From Caryophanales bacterium (GTDB taxonomy: Bacteria; Bacillota; Bacilli; Bacillales; DSM-4216), in NCBI GenBank assembly GCA_014896555.1, contig JADBKC010000013.1, forward strand, positions 1-39,264: 39,264 nucleotides of DNA, read 5' to 3'. This document shows, piece after piece, positions 17,058 to 25,345 of the stretch. The stretch's first letter is position 1. Each line of letters opens with the position of its first letter. The notes under the pieces are model-generated. The model worked only from the letters and a program-made list of their open reading frames with translations, had not been told where the DNA came from and did not search any database. The position numbers were made by a program, and so were the translations under genes.

Positions 17058-17084
17058 CGCTCCTTGGATGGAGCGTTTTTTTTC
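17056..17084 (+). terminator. terminator of the alkaline phosphatase gene
   Basis: AACGCTCC (17056-17063) pairs exactly with GGAGCGTT (17070-17077). A run of T follows. The stem begins inside the stop codon. Confidence 0.9.
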
Positions 17085-17095
17085 TTATTGATCCC

Positions 17096-17104
17096 TGTTA
17101 TAAT
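17096..17104 (+). promoter_or_regulatory. extended -10 promoter of ywqB-ywqA
   Basis: TGTTATAAT is a perfect -10 with the TGn extension, 47 bases before the ywqB ATG. The -35 region falls in the T-run of the preceding terminator and is poor, as is allowed with an extended -10. Confidence 0.6.
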
Positions 17105-17150
17105 AAAAAGATAGAATATTTCCCAGACAACTGATAGGGGAGATGAAAAG

Positions 17151-18767
17151 ATGCCGCAGAACGCTTTAGAATGGCGAGACGACATATTGTATTATTCGGA
17201 AGAATTATTGCAGCACCCCGCTGATCTAAACTCTTCCGCTATCGAGGAAGGATTGCAGCTGTTCCACCAAGGAAAAGCGAATAGCTTTCATATGGAAAAC
17301 CATACCATTCATGCTTTTGTCCATGATAACGGCCGATGGGAGGTTATCCTCGATTTAACCTTTCCCGCACTCAGCACTTGTTCTTGCCACCAAAAAACGT
17401 GTCCTCATCAATTAGCCGTTTTTTTTACCTTATACAATCAAACGGGAAATCCGCAAGATTGGATAGAACAATGGCGCAGGCTCACAGGCATTCAGTCAAA
17501 GAAACAACCGCCTCTTGACATTCCGGGAGTGTATTATGCCAGCGATCTGCTAAAAAAACGGACGGCCAATGACGGTCCTGAAGAGTGGGAAAATATGGTC
17601 GATCGTTTCTTTTCCCAAATGGATTGGTCTCCAGTAAAAAAGAATCCATATTTATTGGATATGAAAGCCGAAAGTCTTTATCGACAATTGATGACACAAT
17701 GTCCGATTGAAAGGGAATGGAAACCGCTCTACCAATTATTTTGCAGTTACTTTCTCTTTCAAAAAATGGTGGAATTGTGCAGAACATTGGGGGAAGATTT
17801 GAATTTGATTGACCGGGCCTGTTCCTCCACTGTCTACTTTTTTGCCAAAGAATGCGAACTTGCGGCGAGGGAGCTTTCTGTCCATGCTACCCCTTTTGCT
17901 TTTGACCGTTATCTTCTATATTTAAAAGACGATCTCTCAAAACTCATCAGCCGCGATGGCCAGTTGTTTTCTAATATTTGTATTTTACTTTACATGAGCC
18001 TTTGGACGGTTCTATTGAAAAAAGAAGATTGGAGAAAACAAGAATTGGATCGTCTGCAAAGCGAGGGGCTCAATTCTTACGGACAGGCTGCTGCTTTCTT
18101 GCATCAACTTCTGTTTTTAGACAAAAAGGAAGATTTCGCTGCTCTTTTCCAAAGGCTTGGAGAATCGATTGTCGATGCTTCATTAGTATGGCTTAACTAC
18201 TTTTTTTCCGAGCCTCCTTATCGAAAAGCTTGCTTTTTGCTTGAACTTGTGAAGGAAAAGCTTCCCGCCTATTTAGACAGCCTTTTAAGCTCTTATAATA
18301 AACGCATATTTGTCCAAGATTTTTTGCGATTGATTGATGCCTCATGGCTGGCGGAGAATAAACCGCACCTGTTTGAGGATGTGCTTTTTCAGCTTTTTCC
18401 TTACAGTTATTCCGTACTCCATGAATTTTACTTCATCACTCGGCATTATCAAAAATGGACGGAATTGCAGCTATTGATGGGAGCGGAATTGGAAGAACTC
18501 GAACAGATGGGATTGAAGAAACTCGAAAAAGCCGCCCCCGAATGCGCCCTTCCTCTTTATCATTGGGGCATTTCGGAGCTGATTGGCCGAAAAAACCGCG
18601 CCAGCTACAAACGAGCCGTTAAATATTTAAAGAAGCTTCGACAACTCTATAAGAAATTGAAGCGAGAACAAGATTGGGAACGATATTGGAACGGTTTGCT
18701 AGAAAAAACGAAACGTCTTCGCGCTTTTCGCGAAGAATGCAGAAAGGGTAAACTGATCGATGCTTAA
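17151..18767 (+). CDS. ywqB: SWIM zinc-finger protein YwqB
   Basis: A 538-residue protein with an N-terminal SWIM motif, Cys77-x-Cys79-x4-Cys84-x-His86 in STCSCHQKTCPHQL. The rest is helical and Leu/Lys-rich with no known catalytic motif. SWIM domains bind zinc and are found beside SNF2 helicases in many bacteria. B. subtilis has the same pair, ywqB and ywqA. ATG 17151 has GATAGGGGAG in front. The 3' end overlaps the start of the helicase gene by eight bases, so translation of the two is probably coupled and the proteins likely form a complex acting on DNA or nucleoprotein. The precise job is unknown. Confidence 0.9.
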   Translation: MPQNALEWRDDILYYSEELLQHPADLNSSAIEEGLQLFHQGKANSFHMENHTIHAFVHDNGRWEVILDLTFPALSTCSCHQKTCPHQLAVFFTLYNQTGNPQDWIEQWRRLTGIQSKKQPPLDIPGVYYASDLLKKRTANDGPEEWENMVDRFFSQMDWSPVKKNPYLLDMKAESLYRQLMTQCPIEREWKPLYQLFCSYFLFQKMVELCRTLGEDLNLIDRACSSTVYFFAKECELAARELSVHATPFAFDRYLLYLKDDLSKLISRDGQLFSNICILLYMSLWTVLLKKEDWRKQELDRLQSEGLNSYGQAAAFLHQLLFLDKKEDFAALFQRLGESIVDASLVWLNYFFSEPPYRKACFLLELVKEKLPAYLDSLLSSYNKRIFVQDFLRLIDASWLAENKPHLFEDVLFQLFPYSYSVLHEFYFITRHYQKWTELQLLMGAELEELEQMGLKKLEKAAPECALPLYHWGISELIGRKNRASYKRAVKYLKKLRQLYKKLKREQDWERYWNGLLEKTKRLRAFREECRKGKLIDA

Positions 18768-21573
18768 ATTAAAATCATTGACGATTCATACGAAGCCATT
18801 GGAAGATAACAGTCTCTTTGTATTTCTTACTTCTGACAACGGAAAAGCAGTTGACGATTCCTTAGGAAAACAGCTGTTCCTTTGGCATCAAGAAAGCTTT
18901 TTCGGCACGGAACTAGAAATAAAGGAAGCAGGCGGTATGAAAGGGTTTGTGCTTTCCGCTTGGCAATGGATTAGTTTATTAAAAAACGACCGTTTTCATT
19001 CGTTTATCCAATGGCAGTTTGACCCTCTCACCCAATTTGGATTGGCCGTGGCGCCCGTTCTTTATGAATCTGTGGCGAATGGCAAATTTTTGCCCGTTTT
19101 TCATGAAACAGACATTTACTGGGAACCTCCAGCCTCCGTCTGGGATGAATTTAATCCTGACTTTTGGAAACAGGATGTATGGAAGGGAATATCAGCAAAA
19201 GAAATGACCATCGACCTGTTTCAGCGGTGCGTGCAGGATTTTCTGTCTCATTCACCTGCTTTTCAAAAGCTTCATGAGGTTATCGATCATTTTCAAAACG
19301 GGCGATTGTCAGCCAACGATCTCCAATCTTATTGGGCAGACGACCATTTTCGCCAATGGGCGGGTTTGGCGGAAGATCCTGCCCCATTCTCCATCGGGCT
19401 GCGGCTGTCAGAACCTGAAAACAATCAAGATTCATGGGTATTAGAAACGGTTCTGCAAAATAAAATAAAACCAGAAAAAATTTACAGCCTAAATGGCAGA
19501 ATTCCTCCTACTTGGAAAGAGCATCTTCCTAACGTAATGAAAGAACAAAAGCGCTGGATGCGTTTATTCCCTGAACTGCAGGAAAATGGAGAAATGAAAA
19601 CGGCGTTGACAGAAGAGGAAGCATGGAATTTTCTTACAAAAACGAGCGAAAAGCTGATCGCACTAGGTGTTGCCATTTTTCTTCCCTCATGGTGGGAATC
19701 GATACGCCAAGCGTCCCTTTCCATATCTGCCCGTGTCCGCTCCTCCCAATCTCTTTATCAGCGGACATTTGTTGGATTAAATACACTCCTTGATTTTGAC
19801 TGGCGGATTTCGCTGAATGGCGAAGAACTAGCAGAAGAGGAATTTCAAAAACTGGTGGCGGAAAAACGCCGCCTTGTCAAGGTGAACGACCAGTGGGTGC
19901 CTCTTGATCCAAAAATGATTCAAAAAATCCAACAGTTAATGGAAGAAGCGAAGAAAAAGGGCATTAGAATGCAGGACGTTTTAGCCCAAGAGTTTACCGT
20001 CGATTCAGAAGAAAATCAAGAAGAACCGTCAAACTTGCACGAACTCGCTTCGATCCAAATTCAATTAAACCGCACCTTGCGACAAATGATCGACAAGCTG
20101 CAGCATATCGAGCAAATTCCTATGCAGAAAGCTCCGTCTTCCTTGCAAGGAACACTGCGTCCCTACCAGCAAGTGGGAATGAGCTGGCTTTTGTTTTTGC
20201 GGTCGTTTCGTTTCGGCGCCATTCTTGCCGACGATATGGGTCTTGGAAAAACGATTCAGCTGATCGCTTATTTATTGCATGTAAAAGAAAAAGAAAAACC
20301 AAATAGACCGGCTTTGATTATTTGTCCGACATCTGTACTCGGAAACTGGCAAAAAGAGCTAGAGCATTTCGCTCCTGACTTACGGGTTCTGCTACATTAC
20401 GGCCAGAACCGCTTGCAAGGCGAGGAATTTACCGAATGTATACAAAATAAAGATGTCGTACTCACTTCTTACGGGCTGTCTCATTTGGACTTTGAGACCC
20501 TTTCAGCCGTTCATTGGAGCACCATCGCGCTCGATGAAGCCCAAAACATTAAGAACGCCCATACAAAGCAGTCTCGGGCCATCCGGAAATTAACAGGAAA
20601 CCATCATATCGCCTTAACAGGTACACCAATGGAAAACCGCTTATCGGAGCTATGGTCGATTTTTGATTTTACGAACCACGGCTATTTAGGAAGCTACCAA
20701 AAATTCCAAAAGAACTATATCATCCCGATTGAAAAAGAGCATTCGGAGAAAAAAATCCGCCTCTTGAAAGCGCGAATCCGCCCGTTTTTGCTGCGGCGGA
20801 CGAAGAAAGACCCGGAAGTTGAATTAAATTTGCCAGATAAGCTGGAACAGAAGCAATATTGTCCTCTGACAGCGGAACAAGCCGCTTTATACGAAGAATA
20901 CGTGCAAGAAACATTAAGCCAGATCGAACAATTGCCTCCCTTTGAACGCCGGGGGGTTGTCTTGCAGATGTTAAATAAACTGAAACAACTTTGCAACCAT
21001 CCAGCTTTATATTTAAAAGAAACCCGCCCGAGCCACGCGGCCGAACGTTCGCACAAGCTGGCCAAACTGCTGGAGTTAGTCCAAGAAATTTTGGAACAAA
21101 AGGAAGCCTGCTTGATTTTCACCCAATATATTGCGATGGGAGAGATGATTCAGCAAGAAATGGAGACGAGATTCCACATCAAAGCGCCGTTTCTGAACGG
21201 GAGCGTGCCAAAACAGCAGCGCGATCGTCTCGTCAGCCAGTTTCAAGCCGGAGAATTCCCGGTATTTATCTTATCACTGAAGGCTGGCGGGACCGGATTG
21301 AATTTAACAGCCGCCAACCACGTCATCCATTATGACCGCTGGTGGAACCCGGCTGTCGAAAACCAGGCGACCGATAGAGCGTACCGTATTGGCCAACACC
21401 GCTTTGTCCATGTTCATAAATTGATTGCCACTGGTACGTTGGAAGAAAAAATTGACAAAATGATTGAAGAAAAACAAGAACTGAACGAGAAAATCATCCA
21501 AAGCGACCAATGGATCACGGAACTCTCCAACCAAGAGCTTGAACAACTGCTCAAATTGGAACCGCAAGGATAA
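18760..21573 (+). CDS. ywqA: SNF2-family DEAD/DEAH helicase YwqA
   Basis: A 937-residue Snf2/Rad54-type ATPase. The first 430 residues are the SNF2-associated N-terminal domain seen in bacterial members. The motor begins near residue 470 (LRPYQQVGMSWLLFLR). Walker A is DDMGLGKTIQLI at about 490, the box II is LDEAQNIKN at about 592, motif III is LTGTPMENRLSELWSIFDF, and the second RecA lobe ends with DRWWNPAVENQATDRAYRIG at about 860. It translocates on double-stranded DNA using ATP. The ATG overlaps the ywqB stop region. A strong terminator follows. The length fits the B. subtilis protein (about 920 residues). Confidence 0.94.
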   Translation: MLKLKSLTIHTKPLEDNSLFVFLTSDNGKAVDDSLGKQLFLWHQESFFGTELEIKEAGGMKGFVLSAWQWISLLKNDRFHSFIQWQFDPLTQFGLAVAPVLYESVANGKFLPVFHETDIYWEPPASVWDEFNPDFWKQDVWKGISAKEMTIDLFQRCVQDFLSHSPAFQKLHEVIDHFQNGRLSANDLQSYWADDHFRQWAGLAEDPAPFSIGLRLSEPENNQDSWVLETVLQNKIKPEKIYSLNGRIPPTWKEHLPNVMKEQKRWMRLFPELQENGEMKTALTEEEAWNFLTKTSEKLIALGVAIFLPSWWESIRQASLSISARVRSSQSLYQRTFVGLNTLLDFDWRISLNGEELAEEEFQKLVAEKRRLVKVNDQWVPLDPKMIQKIQQLMEEAKKKGIRMQDVLAQEFTVDSEENQEEPSNLHELASIQIQLNRTLRQMIDKLQHIEQIPMQKAPSSLQGTLRPYQQVGMSWLLFLRSFRFGAILADDMGLGKTIQLIAYLLHVKEKEKPNRPALIICPTSVLGNWQKELEHFAPDLRVLLHYGQNRLQGEEFTECIQNKDVVLTSYGLSHLDFETLSAVHWSTIALDEAQNIKNAHTKQSRAIRKLTGNHHIALTGTPMENRLSELWSIFDFTNHGYLGSYQKFQKNYIIPIEKEHSEKKIRLLKARIRPFLLRRTKKDPEVELNLPDKLEQKQYCPLTAEQAALYEEYVQETLSQIEQLPPFERRGVVLQMLNKLKQLCNHPALYLKETRPSHAAERSHKLAKLLELVQEILEQKEACLIFTQYIAMGEMIQQEMETRFHIKAPFLNGSVPKQQRDRLVSQFQAGEFPVFILSLKAGGTGLNLTAANHVIHYDRWWNPAVENQATDRAYRIGQHRFVHVHKLIATGTLEEKIDKMIEEKQELNEKIIQSDQWITELSNQELEQLLKLEPQG

Positions 21574-21617
21574 GACCCTTTTACACTGTATCTTTTATTC
21601 GTTTGAACAAAACAAAA

Positions 21618-21989
21618 TCAGAGCCGGTGCTCCCGCCGGCTCTTTTTATTTGAGGGAAAGATGGAAGATACATTTTTTATCTCTGTAGAGGAAAGTTGGA
21701 AAGGCCATTTTGAGGATAATGAGAGGGAAAAGATTGGGATGAAACCAATTTTTATGAAAGGAAAACCGGAAAGTTGGTTATTTTTTAAACCTCTTTCCGT
21801 TTTGCTTTCATTCTTGCGGGATATAAAAACGATTGGATCGGAAAAGCGTTGGATGGATTCCAGATGGCGGATGCGCTGTTCGAGAAGATGTATGGAGGAA
21901 TGACAATTTCCCAGTAAATAAACCACTTTTTCCATCAACCTTTCCATTTTTTCTATTTTGGCGTTATCCTTTAGATCCAGAAACATCAC
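21618..21989 (-). CDS. doubtful hypothetical ORF downstream of ssb
   Basis: A 123-codon frame starting GTG-ATG seven bases after the ssb stop, with AAAAGAGG close before it. The first 45 residues (METs, Glu, Leu, Arg in IEKMERLMEKVVYLLGN and SIHLLEQRIRHLES) look like a real coiled coil. The second half is Ser/Lys/Phe-rich with no domain character and runs into the ywqA terminator hairpin. It may be a small protein whose true 3' end has been lost by mutation, or chance. I do not recognise a family. Confidence 0.3.
   Translation of the reverse strand: MMFLDLKDNAKIEKMERLMEKVVYLLGNCHSSIHLLEQRIRHLESIQRFSDPIVFISRKNESKTERGLKNNQLSGFPFIKIGFIPIFSLSLSSKWPFQLSSTEIKNVSSIFPSNKKSRREHRL
21620..21647 (+). 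terminator. terminator of ywqB-ywqA
   Basis: AGAGCCGG (21620-21627) pairs exactly with CCGGCTCT (21636-21643). TTTTTATTT follows. It lies 46 bases after the helicase stop and may also end the opposite transcript from ssb. Confidence 0.9.
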
Positions 21990-21995
21990 CTCTTT

Positions 21996-22352
21996 TCATT
22001 CGAGCTCCATTAATGGAAACGTTTCTTCCTGAGGCTTTGAACTTAAAAACTGCACCGATTTGGCTGCGACTTCCGTGATATACACCTTCTTTCCTTCTTT
22101 ATTTTCATAATTTCTTGTTTGAATACGGCCCAGCACCCCGATCAAAGATCCTTTACTGCAATATTTGGCCGTATTTTCCGCAATCTTGTTCCAAAATGTG
22201 CACAGAACAAAGTCTGCTTTTCCCCCTCCTTCTTGGCTGCGATAAGGTCGCTGAACCGCCAATATGACGGGAAGAAACATTTTCCCTTCTGTCGTGTAAC
22301 GCAGCTCCGGATCTTTTGTCAGTCTCCCGACTAACGTCACTTGATTGATCAA
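21996..22352 (-). CDS. ssbB: Single-stranded DNA-binding protein (SsbB-type)
   Basis: A 118-residue OB-fold protein. It starts MINQVTLVGRLTKDPELRYT, has FVLCTFWNKIAENTAKYCSKG in the middle and GRIQTRNYENKEGKKVYITE near the end. It lacks the long Gly/Gln linker and acidic DDDIPF tail of housekeeping SsbA, so it matches the short competence-induced SsbB (113 residues in B. subtilis), which protects incoming single strands during transformation. Its place between ywqA and ywpF also agrees with ssbB. The start is TTG at 22352 with GAAGGAG 11 bases before it. Confidence 0.9.
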   Translation of the reverse strand: MINQVTLVGRLTKDPELRYTTEGKMFLPVILAVQRPYRSQEGGGKADFVLCTFWNKIAENTAKYCSKGSLIGVLGRIQTRNYENKEGKKVYITEVAAKSVQFLSSKPQEETFPLMELE

Positions 22353-22580
22353 TGATTTTTCAACTCCTTCTTCTTTTTTTCGGGGGCATTTTCATCTTAT
22401 CGGGAAAAGGACATTCTGTAAAATCGCCACTTTCCGCCTTTTCGACACGATCTTTTGTTTTCCTCATTTTTCGTGAAGAAAAAATCGAATATTTTCGAAA
22501 ACATTGCCGGTAATCAACCTTTTTTGCCTTTCTTTCCTTTTTTTGTCTCCGTCCGCTTCTAGGTGCTGTCGATTCGGCTA

Positions 22581-22589
22581 TGTTATAAT
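22581..22589 (+). promoter_or_regulatory. extended -10 promoter of ywpF
   Basis: TGTTATAAT at 22581-22589, 37 bases before the ywpF ATG. It is a perfect TATAAT with TGn; no good -35 is visible. Confidence 0.6.
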
Positions 22590-22625
22590 GGAAGAAAAAG
22601 CGAATCAATGGGGGCCGTTTTCTAA

Positions 22626-23060
22626 ATGAAAACCTTTAAATTAATCAGTCTTCAATTTATCTTGGATCAAGAAGCCAAAGACATTGATTTCATTGATGGA
22701 TTAATTATTAATAAAGAGGATGAAAAACGAACATGGCTGATTGAGCTTTTTACGGATCTTTCCTATTACGATTATTTCCGTGACGTTCAACAAAGAGATA
22801 AAGACTTGGAAATTCAGGTGGTCATATCCCGTCCTGAAAACAGCCCGGCTTACTTTTTCGGCCATATCCATTGCATCAAAAAAATGGAATCCAACGTAAG
22901 CGTCTTGCTGCAAGGACGTTTAACGAACAGGCAAAATGAATTTGCCGAACGCCTTCTTACGGATTTAGTCAAAATGGGGTTGAACGGTGAACAGCTCGTT
23001 CGTGAATTTTCCATCAACTTAAAAAAACAACCCAGCCATTCCGTTGCCAAGATTCGTTAA
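22626..23060 (+). CDS. ywpF: YwpF-like protein
   Basis: A 144-residue cytoplasmic protein that fits the YwpF family in length, sequence style (MKTFKLISLQFILD, then IDGLIINKEDEKRTWLIE and LLQGRLTNRQNEFAE) and place beside ssbB. It has no signal peptide or membrane span. The function is unknown. ATG 22626 follows GGGGGCC. It stands alone between its own promoter and a terminator, and reads opposite to the genes on either side, unlike the B. subtilis arrangement where the neighbours are co-oriented as far as I recall. Confidence 0.82.
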   Translation: MKTFKLISLQFILDQEAKDIDFIDGLIINKEDEKRTWLIELFTDLSYYDYFRDVQQRDKDLEIQVVISRPENSPAYFFGHIHCIKKMESNVSVLLQGRLTNRQNEFAERLLTDLVKMGLNGEQLVREFSINLKKQPSHSVAKIR

Positions 23061-23106
23061 TATCCACCCATCGCTGTCCGTCTGAAATATTTCAATCCGT
23101 AAATAA

Positions 23107-23140
23107 AAAACCCGGTCACGACTTCAAATGATCGGGTTTT
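23107..23140. terminator. terminator between ywpF and the YwpG-position gene
   Basis: AAAACCCGGTCA (23107-23118) pairs over 12 bp (one G-T) with TGATCGGGTTTT (23129-23140). Runs of A and T on the two sides let it work in both directions. Confidence 0.85.
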
Positions 23141-23244
23141 CGTTCTTTTATATGGCTTGTAGGCTTTTGTTTCGTATTTTTGATTTTTGACACTTGATTC
23201 AAGAACAAAAAGCAGGAGCATACCAGCAGAAAACTGGTTCTTTC

Positions 23245-23646
23245 CTATTTGGAGGTGGCATTTTCTTTCAGCTGCTGAGTAAGAAATTCTATATAAAACT
23301 TCGCCTCCGTTTTACAGGAATAATCGTAGTCGGTTCCCAATTGCTTTTGCAATGCATCCACCGTTTCAATTTGCTCTTTTGTCGGTTTTTCCGTGACTAT
23401 TTTTTCAATGATTTCATTCATTTTGGACGCTATTTCCTTGTGAAATTCAGGGCTGCTTTTGATATCATCGCTCACTTTATGATACCAAGATGAATTCGAT
23501 TGAATATATTCTTTCCATTCTTGCATAAACTCTTCAAAAGAAAAACGATGATCCTGCCATTGAATCTTAGCCATATATTGTTCAAACGCAGTCGCAATAG
23601 AGCGAGTGATACTTATTTTTACGCCGTGCGGTAAACTTTGCAACAT
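23245..23646 (-). CDS. conserved-looking cytoplasmic protein, possibly YwpG
   Basis: A 133-residue protein from ATG 23646, which has TAGGAGG ten bases before it; the frame extends nine codons further to 23673 without a ribosome site. It is Lys/Glu/Gln-rich and helical, with a Trp-rich middle (IQWQDHRFSFEEFMQEWKEYIQ) and EIIEKIVTEKPTKEQIETVDALQKQL. There is no signal peptide or membrane span. In B. subtilis ywpG (about 127 residues) lies between ssbB and ywpF; length and place agree, but I cannot confirm the match from sequence alone. Confidence 0.72.
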   Translation of the reverse strand: MLQSLPHGVKISITRSIATAFEQYMAKIQWQDHRFSFEEFMQEWKEYIQSNSSWYHKVSDDIKSSPEFHKEIASKMNEIIEKIVTEKPTKEQIETVDALQKQLGTDYDYSCKTEAKFYIEFLTQQLKENATSK

Positions 23647-23707
23647 GGAATAAGTACCTCCTACATAATGCATATAACATATCTACTTTATCATAATTAG
23701 GAAGCTG

Positions 23708-23737
23708 TTGACAAAGTTTTTCTTTTTTCATTAAAAT
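23708..23737 (+). promoter_or_regulatory. plus-strand promoter with no gene downstream
   Basis: TTGACA (23708-23713), an 18-base spacer and TAAAAT (23732-23737). It points into two hairpins (23742-23813) and then the antisense of the lipoprotein gene. Confidence 0.45.
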
Positions 23738-23741
23738 GCAA

Positions 23742-23770
23742 CAAACCCACCGTGTAGAACGGTGAGTTTG
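23742..23770. terminator. hairpin behind the lipoprotein gene
   Basis: CAAACCCACCG pairs with CGGTGAGTTTG (ten of eleven) around a 7-base loop. On the minus strand TTGCATTTT follows, so it probably ends the lipoprotein transcript; on the plus strand there is no U-tract. Confidence 0.6.
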
Positions 23771-23785
23771 TAAATCCTTGCGGTT

Positions 23786-23813
23786 GGCAGCCTCCATTCC
23801 AATGGAGGCTGCC
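23786..23813. repeat. perfect 13-bp inverted repeat
   Basis: GGCAGCCTCCATT (23786-23798) and AATGGAGGCTGCC (23801-23813) are exact complements separated by CC. Neither strand has a following T-run, so it is not a standard terminator. Confidence 0.75.
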
Positions 23814-23924
23814 GATTCATTCCTAGCGTCTCTCTCCTCCATCTTTTCGTCCGATGCACCAAGCGCCTCCTGTAAAAGAGGGGCTCAACGAAAGAATTCA
23901 ACCGTTGATGTTCCTTTTCCGCCA

Positions 23925-24308
23925 TTATTCATCTTTATTGTCTTTATCTCTTACATCCCGTTTATCTTCGATGGGCTCCTCTCCCGGAGTATTTCTGTCT
24001 TTCGTCATATCCCAATCATTATTGGTGTTCTTATCATTGGTTCTTCGGTTATTGTTGTTGAAAATACCGTTATTTTTATTGTCATTAGGGTTAAGATTAA
24101 GCCCGTCATTATTGTTATTTCTGTTTAAATCATTACGGTCATTATTGTTATTGCGGCGATTGTTTTCCTTGAGATCGCGGCGGTTATCGTCCACTACCCC
24201 GTTGTCGTTGTCGTTGGCCGGCGGCGGGGGATTTTGGTTGGTATTGCAGCCAGCTAAAAGCATGATGGCTAACAGCGATCCTCCCATTAATTGCAAAAAC
24301 TTGCTCAT
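23925..24308 (-). CDS. Asn/Asp/Arg-rich lipoprotein
   Basis: A 127-residue lipoprotein. The lipobox LLAGC puts the lipid-carrying cysteine at 21. The mature part is low-complexity: about 35 of 127 residues are Asn, many in NNNN runs broken by Asp, Arg and Leu, with PPPP right after the anchor and an acidic/basic tail. No fold or enzyme motif is visible; such sequences are flexible and may act as a tether or water-binding spacer. ATG 24308 has AAAGGAGAAGGATAG before it. A small membrane-protein frame ends two bases upstream, so the two are probably one operon. The family is not recognised. Confidence 0.8.
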   Translation of the reverse strand: MSKFLQLMGGSLLAIMLLAGCNTNQNPPPPANDNDNGVVDDNRRDLKENNRRNNNNDRNDLNRNNNNDGLNLNPNDNKNNGIFNNNNRRTNDKNTNNDWDMTKDRNTPGEEPIEDKRDVRDKDNKDE

Positions 24309-24310
24309 TT

Positions 24311-24523
24311 CTATCCTTCTCCTTTCATTATTCCATCCATTGGTAGACCGGGTATTACTGGTCGATTGTTATCATGCGCAAGTTTCATGAGATCTATTCC
24401 GATTTGAAAAAAGATTGCAAAAGCCAACATGTTGACAAAAGAAAACGTGAAAAACCAGGAAAGAGAAACTTCCAGCCATTCATGTAATACTACCGCTAAT
24501 TTTCCCATTTTGCCTAAAAACAT
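24311..24523 (-). CDS. small membrane protein upstream of the lipoprotein
   Basis: A 70-codon frame with a long hydrophobic stretch (about residues 12-45, LEVSLSWFFTFSFVNMLAFA) and a polar C-terminus ending IPGLPMDGIMKGEG. Its last codons carry the ribosome site of the lipoprotein gene, whose ATG is two bases on, which argues for a real coupled pair. The start is uncertain: ATG 24523 has no ribosome site, while ATG 24508 has TAGGCAA. I do not recognise the family. Confidence 0.55.
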   Translation of the reverse strand: MFLGKMGKLAVVLHEWLEVSLSWFFTFSFVNMLAFAIFFQIGIDLMKLAHDNNRPVIPGLPMDGIMKGEG

Positions 24524-24542
24524 TTCATAAAAAAAGACCCCG

Positions 24543-24592
24543 CTTTTTGAAAATCTTTCATATGGCGACTCATTCAGTCGGCTATATGAAAG
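24543..24592 (-). terminator. terminator region of fabZ
   Basis: On the minus strand a stem of about 17 bp joins TCTTTCATATAGCCGACT to AGTCGCCATATGAAAGA, with one bulge and one wobble. ATTTTC follows, and then a second short AAAAAG/CTTTTT hairpin with a long T-run ends at 24528. Confidence 0.7.
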
Positions 24593-24671
24593 ACTCCCAA
24601 AAACGAAGCCTGTTAAACCGTTTTAGCCAAAACTTGATCCAAGCGGATAAGCAAGCTTGATCGGGATGGTT

Positions 24672-25112
24672 TTATTTCGATTGCGAACGATCTCCCAGTG
24701 CAAACGTAATTTCCGCTTCACAAACGATTTCCCCGTTCACTGTCGCCGTCGCTTGGCCTTTGCCGATGCTTCCTCTAACCCGCACAAGTTCCACTTCAAG
24801 TCGAAGCTGATCTCCCGGTTTTACTTGCTTTTTAAAACGGCATTTGTCAATTCCGGCAAAAAAGGCGAGCTTTCCCCGGTTTTCTTCCTTATTCAAAACT
24901 GCCACTGCTCCTACTTGAGCCAGCGCCTCGACAATGAGCACCCCCGGCATGACAGGGTAATCAGGAAAATGGCCGTTAAAAAATGCTTCATTGCCCGTTA
25001 CGTTTTTCATTCCAACCGCTCTTTTGCCGTCTTCCAATTCTTCGATCCGATCAATCAGCAAAAACGGATAACGGTGTGGGATAATGTCTTTAATCTGCTG
25101 CAAATCCAACAT
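24672..25112 (-). CDS. fabZ: FabZ, 3-hydroxyacyl-ACP dehydratase
   Basis: A 146-residue hot-dog-fold enzyme that removes water from 3-hydroxyacyl-ACP in type II fatty acid synthesis. It has [12 protein letters not shown] at the N-terminus, the catalytic His48 in [12 protein letters not shown] and Glu62 in [13 protein letters not shown] 25112 follows AAGGAGGCATAGG. It starts four bases after the stop of the epuA-like gene, within a run flhO-flhP-epuA-fabZ. Length and motifs are normal. Confidence 0.97.
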   Translation of the reverse strand: MLDLQQIKDIIPHRYPFLLIDRIEELEDGKRAVGMKNVTGNEAFFNGHFPDYPVMPGVLIVEALAQVGAVAVLNKEENRGKLAFFAGIDKCRFKKQVKPGDQLRLEVELVRVRGSIGKGQATATVNGEIVCEAEITFALGDRSQSK

Positions 25113-25116
25113 CCAC

Positions 25117-25335
25117 CTATGCCTCCTTAGACAATAACAAGTCCTTTATCGTCGAAAATAAATTCATCCACATCGATGGCTTTAAAACATCCATCGGCTT
25201 CCCATGTCCAATGACGCTATAGCCGATGACCGCCCCGACAAACGCTGTGAATGCAACTAAGAAAAGATTCACGATAAATCGTCCTAGCGGCGTTAATTTC
25301 TTTTTCTTTCTCACTTTTCTCTGCTGTTCTTTCAT
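25117..25335 (-). CDS. EpuA-family small membrane protein
   Basis: A 72-residue protein with a very basic start ([11 protein letters not shown]), one membrane span at about 20-43 ([20 protein letters not shown]) and a C-terminal amphipathic part ([16 protein letters not shown]). This matches the EpuA/DUF family often mislabelled 'DNA-directed RNA polymerase subunit beta' in Bacillus, found between flhP and fabZ. Nothing in it resembles RNA polymerase. ATG 25335 follows AAAGGTGATC, 10 bases after flhP. Its role is unknown. Confidence 0.82.
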   Translation of the reverse strand: MKEQQRKVRKKKKLTPLGRFIVNLFLVAFTAFVGAVIGYSVIGHGKPMDVLKPSMWMNLFSTIKDLLLSKEA

Positions 25336-25345
25336 AAGATCACCT

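Noticed and set aside
22361-22560. ComK boxes (AAAA-N5-TTTT) upstream of ssb
   Set aside because: Expected for ssbB, but I found only half-matching pairs in AT-rich sequence, such as AAAT-ATTCG-ATTT; not enough to annotate.
22360-22608. Basic 82-codon minus ORF just before ssb
   Set aside because: It begins at the ywpF promoter, is dominated by Lys/Arg from A-rich DNA, and has no ribosome site.
24657-25130. 157-codon plus ORF opposite fabZ
   Set aside because: Exact antisense of a clear FabZ frame.
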